A stretch of DNA of 64,000 nucleotides from Flavobacterium sp. LC2016-01 (GTDB taxonomy: Bacteria > Bacteroidota > Bacteroidia > Flavobacteriales > Flavobacteriaceae), in the NCBI RefSeq assembly GCF_009711135.1, contig NZ_WMIC01000014.1:1-64000 (forward strand), given 5' to 3'. The notes below the pieces were generated by a model. The model had not been told where the DNA came from. It did no database searches and was given only the letters and a program-made list of their open reading frames with translations. Made by a program: the position numbers and the translations under genes. The first letter of the stretch is position 1, and the number at the start of each line of letters is the position of its first letter. Below, one piece after another: positions 1-8,113 of this stretch.

Positions 1-113
1 CTCGATTCCATTACTCTTATTCTTTTGTTCTAACATCTCTGTTAAAACGGCTGTCAATTCAATATGTCTACGAACGTAATTTTTTGTCTTTCGCTTGTCT
101 CTCAAAGCGGGTG

Positions 114-144
114 CAAAAGTAGATAGTTTATCAGCATTTACAAT
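114..144 (-). promoter_or_regulatory. Strong Bacteroidetes-type promoter firing leftward, possibly of an rRNA operon
   Basis: On the minus strand the -7 element TACTTTTG (complement of 114-121) is an exact TAnnTTTG, and a TTG -33 element (141-143) lies 19 bases upstream. The DNA above it is A-rich (145-190), like an UP element. Transcription would start near 107 and leave the window. No ATG-led gene starts convincingly in the remaining 105 bases, and the transcript contains GACATATTG, a string I associate with flavobacterial rRNA leaders and spacers. The rRNA assignment is inference; the promoter itself is well supported by consensus. Confidence 0.55.
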
Positions 145-533
145 ACTTTTTATCGATTTTTTTTCAATTTTTTTCGCGTTTTTTTCTTAACTTTCTGATA
201 ACACAAAACTTAGCTCTTAAAATTTTCAACAACTATTTAAGGAATTTTCTTATATTACTAGTTTTTAAGTAAAAAAATAGGTTTATAGTATCTTCTATTT
301 TACTAAGTTTTTAGAATATGCAGACAATTCTCCGAATTTCTGCTGTCTTTTTTCTTTTTCTTTGGCTAAAATCTGAACATTCAAATCAATATTTATTTTT
401 CTCAAAGAGCCGCTAACTTATTTCAACGACTCATTTTGCCTGTTTACCTAAAATTAAATGCGCTGGAGAAGTTTTCTAATGACCTTTACATAAGAAAACA
501 AGCAATACTGCTTATAACTTAAAACTCTAGATT
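145..533. other. Intergenic stretch between a leftward promoter and dps
   Basis: AT-rich DNA with no supported coding region in any frame. Apart from the A/T tracts upstream of the leftward promoter I see no repeat, hairpin or consensus promoter. The dps promoter presumably lies in the last 150 bases, but I could not find a TAnnTTTG box there. Confidence 0.5.
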
Positions 534-1007
534 ATGAAAGCAACCATTGGTATTACAGAAAAAAACACAGATGCTGTTTCTAACGAATTGGCAAAACTAT
601 TGGCCGACGAGTTTATACTTTACACAAAAACCAGAAATGCACACTGGAATGTTACTGGCGATAATTTTCATGCGAATCACATTTTCTTTGAAAATCAGTA
701 CAAACAATTAGATGAAATCATTGACAGCGTTGCCGAACGTATGCGCAAAATTGGCCACTATGCACCCGCAACTTTGAAAACCTATCTTGAACTTACGCAT
801 CTTACAGAATACAGCGAGAGAACAAATGATGGTTTAGGTTTTATGAAAGATTTATTGCAGGACCATGAAAGCATTATCGAATTTATCCGTGGCAACATCA
901 CTCCTTTTGCTAATGATTACAAAGATTATGGTTCAAGTGATTTTATTACCGGATTAATCGAAATTCATGAAGAAATGGCTTGGATGATCCGTTCTTACTT
1001 TAGATAA
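534..1007 (+). CDS. dps: Dps/ferritin-like DNA-protection protein
   Basis: This is a 157-residue protein of the Dps family, dodecameric mini-ferritins that oxidise and store iron and shield DNA in starvation and peroxide stress. The ferroxidase ligands are all visible with canonical spacing: His37 (in NAHWNV), His49, Asp64 and Glu68 (in DSVAERM). The length is that of a complete family member, and the protein should be cytoplasmic with no signal peptide. It is a single gene, 46 bases before an unrelated response regulator. The family call is firm; whether it binds DNA is less clear because the N-terminal tail is short and not notably lysine-rich. Confidence 0.93.
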   Translation: MKATIGITEKNTDAVSNELAKLLADEFILYTKTRNAHWNVTGDNFHANHIFFENQYKQLDEIIDSVAERMRKIGHYAPATLKTYLELTHLTEYSERTNDGLGFMKDLLQDHESIIEFIRGNITPFANDYKDYGSSDFITGLIEIHEEMAWMIRSYFR

Positions 1008-1023
1008 ACTAACATGGAATAAG

Positions 1024-1031
1024 TATATTTG
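1024..1031 (+). promoter_or_regulatory. Candidate -7 box for the LytTR regulator gene
   Basis: TATATTTG is an exact TAnnTTTG match 22 bases before the ATG at 1054. I found no good TTTG -33 element at the expected 19-20 base distance, so the promoter is only partly supported. Confidence 0.35.
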
Positions 1032-1053
1032 TCTAAACCAAAAACCAAATACC

Positions 1054-1749
1054 ATGAAAGCGTTAATCGTTGATGACAATGATATTGCAAGAACCACTTT
1101 GTCTCATTTGGCAAAACAAATTCCAAATCTTACTGTTGTAAATGAATATTCAAATGCCATGGAGGCGTATCATCATTTACAGGAAAATCATGTAGATTTA
1201 ATCTTTCTGGATATTGAAATGCCGGAGATGACGGGAATCGAATTGACAAAAAATCTATCAGGCAAAGATGTCATCATCATTTTTACATCTTCTAAAAAGG
1301 AATATGCGCTGGAAGCATTTGAATTGAATATAGCAGATTACATCTTAAAACCGGTTACTCCTGCCCGATTTTTGCAAGCAGTAAGTAAAGCGCAGTATAT
1401 AATTGAAAGCCGAAAAGAAAATGTACAATTTGGCAAAGAAGAATTTTTATTTGTTAGAGATTCTAATATCACAAGACGCTTAAAACTGGATGATATTTTT
1501 TATGCCGAAGCAATGGGCGACTATGTAAAGTTTTATACGAAAGAAAAAATGTTTGCCATACACGGTAAAATGAAAACTGCCGAAGAACGCCTGCCAAAAG
1601 ATGATTTCATCAGAGTACATCGTTCCTATATTGTTTCAATTAGTAAAATTGATACTTTACAAGATGGCGGCATTATGATTAACAAAAAATTTATTCCTGT
1701 TGCCGATGCTTATCGAAAAGCGCTTAACACGAGAATGAATGTTTTTTAA
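1054..1749 (+). CDS. LytTR-family response regulator
   Basis: A 231-residue two-domain response regulator. Residues 1-120 form a receiver domain with the acidic pocket (VDDND) at the start, the phospho-acceptor Asp53 in FLDIEMPEMTG and the conserved Lys in YILKPV. Residues about 130-231 are a LytTR DNA-binding domain, seen in the pattern YVKFYT...IRVHRSYIV. Such regulators bind direct repeats upstream of their targets. The hybrid kinase gene starts 82 bases downstream on the same strand and may be a partner, although that kinase carries its own receiver and Hpt domains, so the pairing is inference. Confidence 0.92.
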   Translation: MKALIVDDNDIARTTLSHLAKQIPNLTVVNEYSNAMEAYHHLQENHVDLIFLDIEMPEMTGIELTKNLSGKDVIIIFTSSKKEYALEAFELNIADYILKPVTPARFLQAVSKAQYIIESRKENVQFGKEEFLFVRDSNITRRLKLDDIFYAEAMGDYVKFYTKEKMFAIHGKMKTAEERLPKDDFIRVHRSYIVSISKIDTLQDGGIMINKKFIPVADAYRKALNTRMNVF

Positions 1750-1831
1750 ATAACAACTTTTTTGCCTGCTGCGTAAACTAACATTCTGTCTTATTCAATT
1801 AAGATAATACAATTTCATTTACACTTATTTT

Positions 1832-4039
1832 ATGATAAATACGTCTACCGTAATGGGCAACAAACGCTTTAGCTATTTTATAATAAGCAGTTTTATTTTG
1901 TGCAGCATTTTATTAATTGCTGTACAAATTAATTCGGCCAGAAATACTAAAGAGCTCATACGAAACAATAATACACTTTTAAACGAATTGCGTTCGAGCA
2001 ATCATTTAAGAGAAATCGACCGCGATATTTTGGGAGTTGAAAGCAGAATCAGAGCTTCTATCGCAACCAATGACACGACCCATCTGGAAGGAATTGATCA
2101 AAAAATTAAGCAGATTAAAAATTTTCTGGATTCGCTGTCCATAGACAATGCCGATATTGAAGAAGAAAGCTTAATACAAAGACTAGGTGTTTTGGCACAG
2201 GATAAAATGGTGACGAAAGGAAAACTTTTGCATCGTTATGACTCTGTGGGAAATATGGATGATAATACTTCGATAGCCAATCCGCGCGCAAGAATGATTT
2301 CTAATGAAATTACTGATATTACTGCGAAAATTTACCACAAGCGTCAATTGCGTATGGTTGAACTCAGTAATTTAAGTCTGGAAATGGGCCGAAGAGCAAA
2401 ACTGTATGACATTTCTTTATTAGTCTTATTAATTTTAAGCGGTGCCGTAATAGGGTATCATATCATGCGACAATTTAGAAGACAACATTTCTTGATTAAG
2501 GAATTGGATATTGCAGAAAAAAAAGCGTCGGTTGCGGCACAAACCAAAGAAAATTTCCTGGCCAATATGAGTCATGAAATCAGAACGCCTTTAAGTGGTA
2601 TTTTAGGATTTACCAATTTATTACAAAAAAGACCTTTAGATGAAACTGCTGCAGAATTTGTAACTTCTATTCAGCGTTCTGGAGAAAATTTAATGACTAT
2701 TATTAACGACATTCTTGATTTATCTAAAATCGAAGCAGGAATGATGCGTATAACACCCGGAATATTCAGTATCAACGGATTATTAAATTCGGTTGAAACG
2801 CTTTTTTCAGAACGGGTAAAAGAAAAAAAACTAACGATTTCCAGTAAAGTAGATCGTTCTATTCCGGATACTTTGATTGGTGATGCCACCCGACTGACTC
2901 AAATATTGGTAAATCTTATTGGCAATGCTATAAAATTTACGCATCAGGGAACAGTAAGTATTGAAGTTTATAACAAAGAGCAAAATGAAAATCAGGTTGT
3001 TCTGGGTTTCAATATTACAGATACCGGAATTGGAATTGATAAAGAAAAACTAAATGATGTTTTTGAAAGATTCAATCAGGGCGAAGACTCAATAACCAGA
3101 AATTATGGTGGAACAGGATTAGGATTATCTATTGTAAAAAAACTCATTTTACTGCAGGACGGTGACATCGAAGTGAGCAGTGAACTAGGAAAAGGAACTA
3201 CTTTTAGCTTTTACATTCCATACGGAATTGCTAAAGAACAGCTTAATACAATCCCTGCAGCTAATATCGAGCACTTTAAAGACATATCGAATACAGCTTT
3301 AAGAGTTTTAGTTGTTGATGACAATGCAATCAACCAGAGTTTGATGAAGCATTTGCTCTCGCAATGGAATATTGATTTTGATTTGACATCTAATGGTTTA
3401 GAGGCTGTTGAATACCTAAGAAAAAAAGACTGTGATCTTGTCCTGATGGATTTACAAATGCCACAAATGGATGGATACACCGCGGTACAGCAAATTCGCG
3501 AAATCTTAAAACTGGATATTCCGATAATTGCCATGACAGCACACGCACTGCCAGGAGAAAGAGAAAAATGCCTGAGCAGCGGTATGAATGAATACATTGC
3601 AAAACCTATAAAAGAAGAGGATCTTTTTAAACTGATTGCTAATTTTGGATTGAAAGAATCAAAATCAGAAGAAGCAAAAGTTCCAGAATCTGATCTTGTT
3701 TTTCAATACATTGATCTTACTTACATGCAATCTGTAAGCGGCGGCAATAAAGCTTTTGAACAAACCGTGACCCATCAGTTTATTGAGAATATACCACCGC
3801 ATTTGGAACAGCTTATCTCGGCATATCAAAATCAGGATTTTAAGACGGTAAAACTTAGAGCGCACGATTTACAATCAAGTGCTGCCATAATGGGTTTACT
3901 GCCTCTTTTACAAGAAAAACTAGAAATTCTTGAAATGGCAACAGAACAAAACACCACTTTACAGCAGATTTTAAACGATGTAGAAAATATTCTCAATTTA
4001 TCACTTTTAGAAACTAAAGCATTTTTAGAATCGCTGTAA
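1832..4039 (+). CDS. Hybrid sensor histidine kinase with receiver and Hpt domains
   Basis: A 735-residue membrane-bound phosphorelay kinase. Transmembrane segments at about 14-32 and 193-209 enclose a roughly 160-residue extracytoplasmic sensor region. A HisKA domain follows, with phospho-acceptor His248 in NMSHEIRTPLSG. The ATPase domain shows its N box (NLIGNAIKF) and G boxes (DTGIGI, GGTGLGLSI). Near residues 489-605 is a receiver domain (VLVVDDN, LMDLQMPQMDG, AKPIK), and at the C-terminus an Hpt domain with AHDLQSSAA. All elements of a His-Asp-His relay are therefore in one chain. The output regulator is unknown; the LytTR regulator just upstream is the nearest candidate. A terminator hairpin follows the gene. 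Confidence 0.93.
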   Translation: MINTSTVMGNKRFSYFIISSFILCSILLIAVQINSARNTKELIRNNNTLLNELRSSNHLREIDRDILGVESRIRASIATNDTTHLEGIDQKIKQIKNFLDSLSIDNADIEEESLIQRLGVLAQDKMVTKGKLLHRYDSVGNMDDNTSIANPRARMISNEITDITAKIYHKRQLRMVELSNLSLEMGRRAKLYDISLLVLLILSGAVIGYHIMRQFRRQHFLIKELDIAEKKASVAAQTKENFLANMSHEIRTPLSGILGFTNLLQKRPLDETAAEFVTSIQRSGENLMTIINDILDLSKIEAGMMRITPGIFSINGLLNSVETLFSERVKEKKLTISSKVDRSIPDTLIGDATRLTQILVNLIGNAIKFTHQGTVSIEVYNKEQNENQVVLGFNITDTGIGIDKEKLNDVFERFNQGEDSITRNYGGTGLGLSIVKKLILLQDGDIEVSSELGKGTTFSFYIPYGIAKEQLNTIPAANIEHFKDISNTALRVLVVDDNAINQSLMKHLLSQWNIDFDLTSNGLEAVEYLRKKDCDLVLMDLQMPQMDGYTAVQQIREILKLDIPIIAMTAHALPGEREKCLSSGMNEYIAKPIKEEDLFKLIANFGLKESKSEEAKVPESDLVFQYIDLTYMQSVSGGNKAFEQTVTHQFIENIPPHLEQLISAYQNQDFKTVKLRAHDLQSSAAIMGLLPLLQEKLEILEMATEQNTTLQQILNDVENILNLSLLETKAFLESL

Positions 4040-4108
4040 AATAAATAAGAGAACAATTCGTTTTAAGTTCAAGAAAAATCATCTTACTATATAAATATTA
4101 TTCAATTG

Positions 4109-4139
4109 AAAGACTGTCCGTAAATGGCAGTCTTTTTTT
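4109..4139 (+). terminator. Terminator after the hybrid kinase
   Basis: AAAGACTG and CAGTCTTT form an 8-bp stem around a short loop, followed by a T run, about 70 bases after the stop codon at 4039. Confidence 0.75.
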
Positions 4140-4164
4140 ATTTATCCTTTCCCTGTTTTCAAAC

Positions 4165-4188
4165 ATAGCCCGAGGTTTCAACCTCGGG
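4165..4188. repeat. REP-like palindrome, copy 1
   Basis: An ATAGCC lead is followed by a palindrome built on CCCGAGGTTTCAACCTCGGG (4169-4188). Copy 3 repeats it exactly, with similar flanks (GAAAC on the right and GAATGCA beyond). It lies in the gene-free stretch between the hybrid kinase and the SRPBCC-like gene. Confidence 0.75.
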
Positions 4189-4255
4189 AAACGTATTGAA
4201 TGCACAATCCGATGATAATTGTACTTTAAATAATATAATGTGATCATCGTTGTGT

Positions 4256-4280
4256 CCCAGTGGTTGAAACCACTGGCTAT
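4256..4280. repeat. REP-like palindrome, copy 2, inverted with compensatory stem changes
   Basis: Read on the minus strand this copy has the same ATAGCC lead and GGTTTCAACC centre as copies 1 and 3, but the stem bases differ on both sides (CAGT pairing with ACTG instead of CCGA with TCGG). The paired changes keep the hairpin, which suggests selection on structure. Confidence 0.75.
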
Positions 4281-4322
4281 ACTTTCTCAGATTGAGATGA
4301 TTCTCCATTCTTATTTTAAAAC

Positions 4323-4346
4323 ATAGCCCGAGGTTTCAACCTCGGG
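4323..4346. repeat. REP-like palindrome, copy 3
   Basis: This is identical to copy 1 over the ATAGCC lead and the 20-base palindrome, in the same orientation, and the flanking bases are also conserved. The three copies together occupy most of the 454-base gap between 4040 and 4493. Confidence 0.75.
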
Positions 4347-4493
4347 AAACCTATCGAATGCAAATTATGATAACAACAAACGATTAATTCTGCTTTTTAA
4401 ACGAGTGGTTTTGCCCATTCGATGAATAGCCTGATGTAACCTGAACGCAAGAAGGTAAATTTACTTCAGTTAAACATTTAAAACCAAAGAATT

Positions 4494-5051
4494 ATGGAAA
4501 TCATTCAAACCAAAGAAAACGCATTATCACATTCAACTGTATCTGCAGTTATCAATGCTCCAATTGAGAAAGTAAATATCGCAGACTGGCTTTTAAATTT
4601 ACCAGATGCAGAATACCAGCGCTGTTCTACACAGCATATTGGCGCGGGAATTACCAGCACGTATGATGGCCAGCCAATGTCTATTAATGTAGAAACAATA
4701 GGCGACGCTTTAATGGTACAGCATTATGTGGCAACAGTTCATCGTCCCGATTATTGCCGTATGTTGTCAATCTCAGATTCCATTACACAAAACGGACGTA
4801 CCAAAGTTCAAGTTTTATGGGAACTTAAAGTGACGAAAATCGACGAGAATACCTGCCTTTACACCAACGAAATTCATGCAACTGCAACACCAGAGATGTT
4901 TGAATACCTAAAAGAACACGGAGTAAATCTAGCCGGTGCGGCGGCTTCAAGACAAGCTGCTTCTGACGCTCACAACCACGAAGAAACACCTAACTTTGCT
5001 AAAAGCATCGAAAACAAAGCCTTAACTGGCAAATACAATCAGCCGTTTTAA
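4494..5051 (+). CDS. SRPBCC-like hypothetical protein
   Basis: A 185-residue soluble protein with no signal peptide or membrane segment. The opening strand (STVSAVINAPIEKVNIADWLL) and the later pattern of alternating strands around VQVLWELKVT and TNEIHATATP resemble the SRPBCC (START/polyketide cyclase-like) fold, which binds hydrophobic ligands. No catalytic residue can be named. The gene is 36 bases ahead of a membrane-anchored monooxygenase-fold gene on the same strand, so the two may be co-transcribed. Function is unknown, and the fold assignment is a judgement from sequence pattern only. Confidence 0.8.
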   Translation: MEIIQTKENALSHSTVSAVINAPIEKVNIADWLLNLPDAEYQRCSTQHIGAGITSTYDGQPMSINVETIGDALMVQHYVATVHRPDYCRMLSISDSITQNGRTKVQVLWELKVTKIDENTCLYTNEIHATATPEMFEYLKEHGVNLAGAAASRQAASDAHNHEETPNFAKSIENKALTGKYNQPF

Positions 5052-5087
5052 TGACAAAATTTATTTTAACCAAAAACAAATAACAAT

Positions 5088-5639
5088 ATGGAAAATCAAG
5101 GCGCATCGGTTGTGATCACTCATCATATTTTGGACGGTAAAGAACAGGAATATGAAAAATGGTTGGATGAAATTGTCCCCATTACCAAACATTCACATGG
5201 TTTTATCGATTTACAAATTGTAAGGCCTATTCCACACTTAACATTTGTTTACACAGTTATTATCCGATTTGATACTATTGAAAACCTGAAAATTTGGATG
5301 GAATCTGAAGACCGAAAAATGCTGATCAAAAAAGCGAATCCGTTATTCAGAAAAAATGATAAATACCAAATAAAATCAGGTTTAGATTTTCTTTTTAATG
5401 CGGAAAATGAAGGAAACAAAGTTCCTGTACGCTGGAAACAATTTCTTGTAACCTGGTCTGCCATTTATCCATTATCGCTTTTAATTCCTTTATTGGCACT
5501 GCCCCTTTTGAGGCTTCTGAAAATTCCATCATATCATTATTTTGATGCTTTGGTAATTTCAGGTTTCATCGTCTTTTTGATGGTATTCGTTGTAATGCCA
5601 AATTATACCAAACTAATCAAAAAATGGCTGTATAAATAA
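5088..5639 (+). CDS. Antibiotic biosynthesis monooxygenase-fold protein with C-terminal membrane anchor
   Basis: A 183-residue protein in two parts. Residues about 5-95 look like an ABM/dimeric alpha-beta barrel domain: VVITHHILDGKEQEYEKWL at the start, then HSHGFIDLQI, then FDTIENLKIWMES. Residues about 120-178 contain two hydrophobic helices (SAIYPLSLLIPLLALPLL and ALVISGFIVFLMVFVVM), so the barrel is tethered to the inner membrane. This ABM-plus-membrane-tail layout recurs in bacteria but the substrate is generally unknown. It follows the SRPBCC-like gene and is closed by a terminator. The domain call is good; enzymatic activity is not established. Confidence 0.82.
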   Translation: MENQGASVVITHHILDGKEQEYEKWLDEIVPITKHSHGFIDLQIVRPIPHLTFVYTVIIRFDTIENLKIWMESEDRKMLIKKANPLFRKNDKYQIKSGLDFLFNAENEGNKVPVRWKQFLVTWSAIYPLSLLIPLLALPLLRLLKIPSYHYFDALVISGFIVFLMVFVVMPNYTKLIKKWLYK

Positions 5640-5663
5640 TGAAGCACTTCATTCATATAAGAT

Positions 5664-5697
5664 AAAAAATCACTGTATTATGCAGTGATTTTTTTTT
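5664..5697 (+). terminator. Terminator after the ABM-fold gene
   Basis: A stem of AAAAAATCACTG with CAGTGATTTTTT around a short loop, ending in a run of nine T, 25 bases after the stop codon. It should end the two-gene SRPBCC-ABM unit. Confidence 0.8.
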
Positions 5698-5893
5698 GAT
5701 TTAATCCTGAAACCAAACATTTTACATTTAAAACTTCTCAAAAACCTTCAACTAATTTCTTAAAGTTTCTCTTACTAAATTCAACGACTCCTTTTGCCCA
5801 TCTATCGAATTCAAAATATAATCGGCAAATATCTTCAATAGCTTTACAATAGAATTAAAAACCAATATAATTAATCATCAAAAAGCTATTATC

Positions 5894-6940
5894 ATGAACA
5901 CCGAATTATTAAGTTTTAAATACGAATTAGAAAAAAAAGAACCACGCACTAATGACGGCGGCACAACAAGAGGAGCTTCTGTAAAAGATTTTCCAGCTTC
6001 TATTGGGATTGCAGGAGTTTCAATGCGATTACAGCCGGGAAGTATGCGTGAACTGCATTGGCACGCAAATGCCGCCGAATGGGCTTATGTTATTTCAGGA
6101 ACAGTACGTACGACCATTATTCACCCAAACGGTCATAGTTATACTGATAATTTTGAACCGGGAGATGTTTGGTATTTTCCAAAAGGATACGGACATTCCA
6201 TCCAAGCAACAGGAACAGAAGAATGTCATTTTATTTTAATTTTTGATAATGGTAATTTTTCCGAAGATCATACTTTCAGCGTTACCGATTTTGTTTCGAG
6301 CATGCCGCCGGAAATTGTCGCTCAAAACTTGGGAATTACTTTAGAAGAAGTGGCCGCATTGCCTCAAAAAGAAGCCTATTTTGCCAGCGGAATTGTTCCT
6401 GACGAATTATCATTTACAGCAGCTTCCCGTTCTGAAGAATCTGATATTGAATTGACCAATTTGCACCGTTATCCATTGCATTCTCAACAACCAAGAATAA
6501 TTCCGGGTGGTGGTTTGCAAAGATTGGTTACAAGCAAAGAATTCCCTATCAGTACTACAATGGCAGGGTCTATAATAGAATTACAGCCGGGCGCTTTGAG
6601 AGAAATGCATTGGCATCCAAACGCTGATGAATGGCAGTATTACATTTCTGGTCAAGCCGAAATGTCTGTGTTTTTAGCAGAAAGTACCGTGGTAACAGAA
6701 CAATTCAACACAGGAGATGTTGGTTATGTACCAATGGGTGCTGGACATTATATTAAAAACACTGGAAATACAGTTTGCAAAATCTTAATCGGATTTAACA
6801 GCGGTACTTATCAATCTATTGATTTAAGCGAATGGCTTGCAGGAAATCCAAAAGATGTGGTGGTAACCAATTTTGGTTTGGCGACAGGTGAAATTGAAAA
6901 GTTCCCTAAAAGTAAACTGTTCATTCAACCAGAAAAATAA
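5894..6940 (+). CDS. oxdC: Bicupin oxalate decarboxylase family protein
   Basis: A 348-residue bicupin. Each cupin carries manganese ligands: HWHANAAEW (His55, His57, Glu62) and a later His101 in the first, and HWHPNADEW followed by GAGHYIK in the second. Oxalate decarboxylases split oxalate into formate and CO2 and consume a proton. The lid of the first cupin, SENST in the characterised Bacillus enzyme, aligns with SEDHT at residues 123-127. The proton-donating Glu is therefore kept while neighbouring lid residues differ. There is no Tat or Sec signal, so it is probably cytoplasmic. The formate-oxidation genes 2-5 kb downstream give a plausible sink for its product. A relaxed or altered specificity cannot be excluded. 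Confidence 0.87.
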   Translation: MNTELLSFKYELEKKEPRTNDGGTTRGASVKDFPASIGIAGVSMRLQPGSMRELHWHANAAEWAYVISGTVRTTIIHPNGHSYTDNFEPGDVWYFPKGYGHSIQATGTEECHFILIFDNGNFSEDHTFSVTDFVSSMPPEIVAQNLGITLEEVAALPQKEAYFASGIVPDELSFTAASRSEESDIELTNLHRYPLHSQQPRIIPGGGLQRLVTSKEFPISTTMAGSIIELQPGALREMHWHPNADEWQYYISGQAEMSVFLAESTVVTEQFNTGDVGYVPMGAGHYIKNTGNTVCKILIGFNSGTYQSIDLSEWLAGNPKDVVVTNFGLATGEIEKFPKSKLFIQPEK

Positions 6941-6990
6941 TCATTTTGGTTCTTGAAACTGAAATCGCAGCATCGTCTGATCAAATCAGG

Positions 6991-7665
6991 ATGCAGGAAA
7001 AACTGGCCATATTCCTCGCTTTTATTGCAGGCTATTTGGATGCCTTTGGACTACTTAAATGGAAAATTTATGTCTCTTTTATGAGCGGGAATACGACACA
7101 GTTAGGAGTTGCTTTTTCTGATGGTAAATTGGCTATAATTTGTACAACGTTTACTGTAATTGGCTGTTTTGTATTGGGAATTTATATAGGTACGTGTTTA
7201 TCATTATGGAAAAATTGTAAAATTCAAACATTGCCTTTTTATATCGTTTCAGGAATATTGATAATCTATACAGCGGTATCGCTCTATCACAATATAAGCA
7301 CAATACTTTCAATAGCCATAATTGGATTTTCAACAGGAGTTATGAATACGATTGTAACGTCAGTAGGAAACCAACAAATAAACACCGATTTCGTCACGGG
7401 AACATTAAATAGTCTGGCACGAAATACTGCAATGCTAAACATGAGCCACGACGAAACGAATAGAAAACAGTATAAACTAAACGCTATTCACTTACTACTG
7501 CTATGGACAGGCTTTTTGTCGGGAGCATTTACTGTGCCTTTTTTACTTCCTTCTTTAGGAAACTGGACACTTAGCCTGCCCGCAGTATTATTACTAATTT
7601 GTGCATTATTTATGCCAAGTACAGACTTTAATCTTAAAACTAAATCTTATGCTGCAGAAAAATGA
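6991..7665 (+). CDS. DUF1275 (YoaK-like) membrane protein
   Basis: A polytopic inner-membrane protein of about 224 residues, with six or so hydrophobic segments and the family hallmarks AGYLDAFG near the N-terminus and SFMSGNTTQLG shortly after. Transport or signalling roles have been suggested for the family but none is established. I place the start at the ATG at 6991 because it begins right before the first membrane helix, as in relatives. An in-frame TTG at 6946, six bases after the bicupin stop, would add 15 residues and is the alternative. The 3' end overlaps the peroxiredoxin gene by 17 bases, so the bicupin, DUF1275 and peroxiredoxin genes form a tight unit. Confidence 0.85.
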   Translation: MQEKLAIFLAFIAGYLDAFGLLKWKIYVSFMSGNTTQLGVAFSDGKLAIICTTFTVIGCFVLGIYIGTCLSLWKNCKIQTLPFYIVSGILIIYTAVSLYHNISTILSIAIIGFSTGVMNTIVTSVGNQQINTDFVTGTLNSLARNTAMLNMSHDETNRKQYKLNAIHLLLLWTGFLSGAFTVPFLLPSLGNWTLSLPAVLLLICALFMPSTDFNLKTKSYAAEK

Positions 7666-8101
7666 CGTTGCGCCAGATTTTACATTATTCGCAACACCCG
7701 ACCAAAAAATAACTTTATCAGAGTTCAAAGGGAAAAACGTGATTTTAGCTTTTTATCCTGCCGACTGGAGTCCGGTTTGCAGTGACCAAATCGCCCTTTA
7801 TAACGAAATGCTGAAATACTTCAAGAAATATGATGCTGAAATTTTCGGTATTTCTGTAGACAGCAAATGGTGTCACATGGCTTTTTCTCAATCTAGAAAT
7901 CTGCACTTTCCTTTATTGGCTGATTTTGAAACTAAAGGAGAAATCTCAAAAAAATACGGCGTGTACAATAAAGAAGAAGGCGAATGTAATCGCGCCCTTT
8001 TTGTAATTGATAAAAATGGAATTATACAATGGAGTTATCTATCACCAATGGCTCTAAATCCAGGAGCTGATGGAATTATAGAAGCTCTGGAAAAACTTTA
8101 A
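7649..8101 (+). CDS. Peroxiredoxin of the AhpC/TSA family
   Basis: A 150-residue thioredoxin-fold peroxidase that reduces hydrogen peroxide or organic peroxides. The peroxidatic site is PADWSPVC with catalytic Cys44, a PxxxSxxC form with Ser in place of the usual Thr. Other cysteines (in KWCHM and EGECNR) could act as resolving residue, which points to the BCP/AhpE-like side of the family. The ATG at 7649 is chosen because it gives the standard opening MLQKNDVAPDFTL; an in-frame upstream start at 7601 lies well inside the preceding gene. It is cytoplasmic and probably translationally coupled to the DUF1275 gene. The DsbA-like gene begins 12 bases later. Confidence 0.9.
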   Translation: MLQKNDVAPDFTLFATPDQKITLSEFKGKNVILAFYPADWSPVCSDQIALYNEMLKYFKKYDAEIFGISVDSKWCHMAFSQSRNLHFPLLADFETKGEISKKYGVYNKEEGECNRALFVIDKNGIIQWSYLSPMALNPGADGIIEALEKL

Positions 8102-8113
8102 AAACAATTAATT

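Noticed and set aside
1..105. Minus-strand open frame at the left edge as a protein gene
   Set aside because: It stays open to the edge, but it has no ATG near the promoter start and its first codons precede the likely transcription start. A leader RNA fits better, though a protein gene beyond the edge cannot be excluded.
3211..3597. Minus-strand frame of 128 codons inside the hybrid kinase gene
   Set aside because: It lies fully within a multi-domain kinase on the other strand, shows no domain, and is Ser/Cys/Ile-rich as expected for a shadow.
4165..4346. CRISPR-like array
   Set aside because: The three palindromes alternate in orientation, have unequal spacing and no cas gene is present, so they are REP-like elements.
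7601..7648. Upstream start for the peroxiredoxin
   Set aside because: It lies well inside the DUF1275 gene and adds residues with no match to peroxiredoxins.
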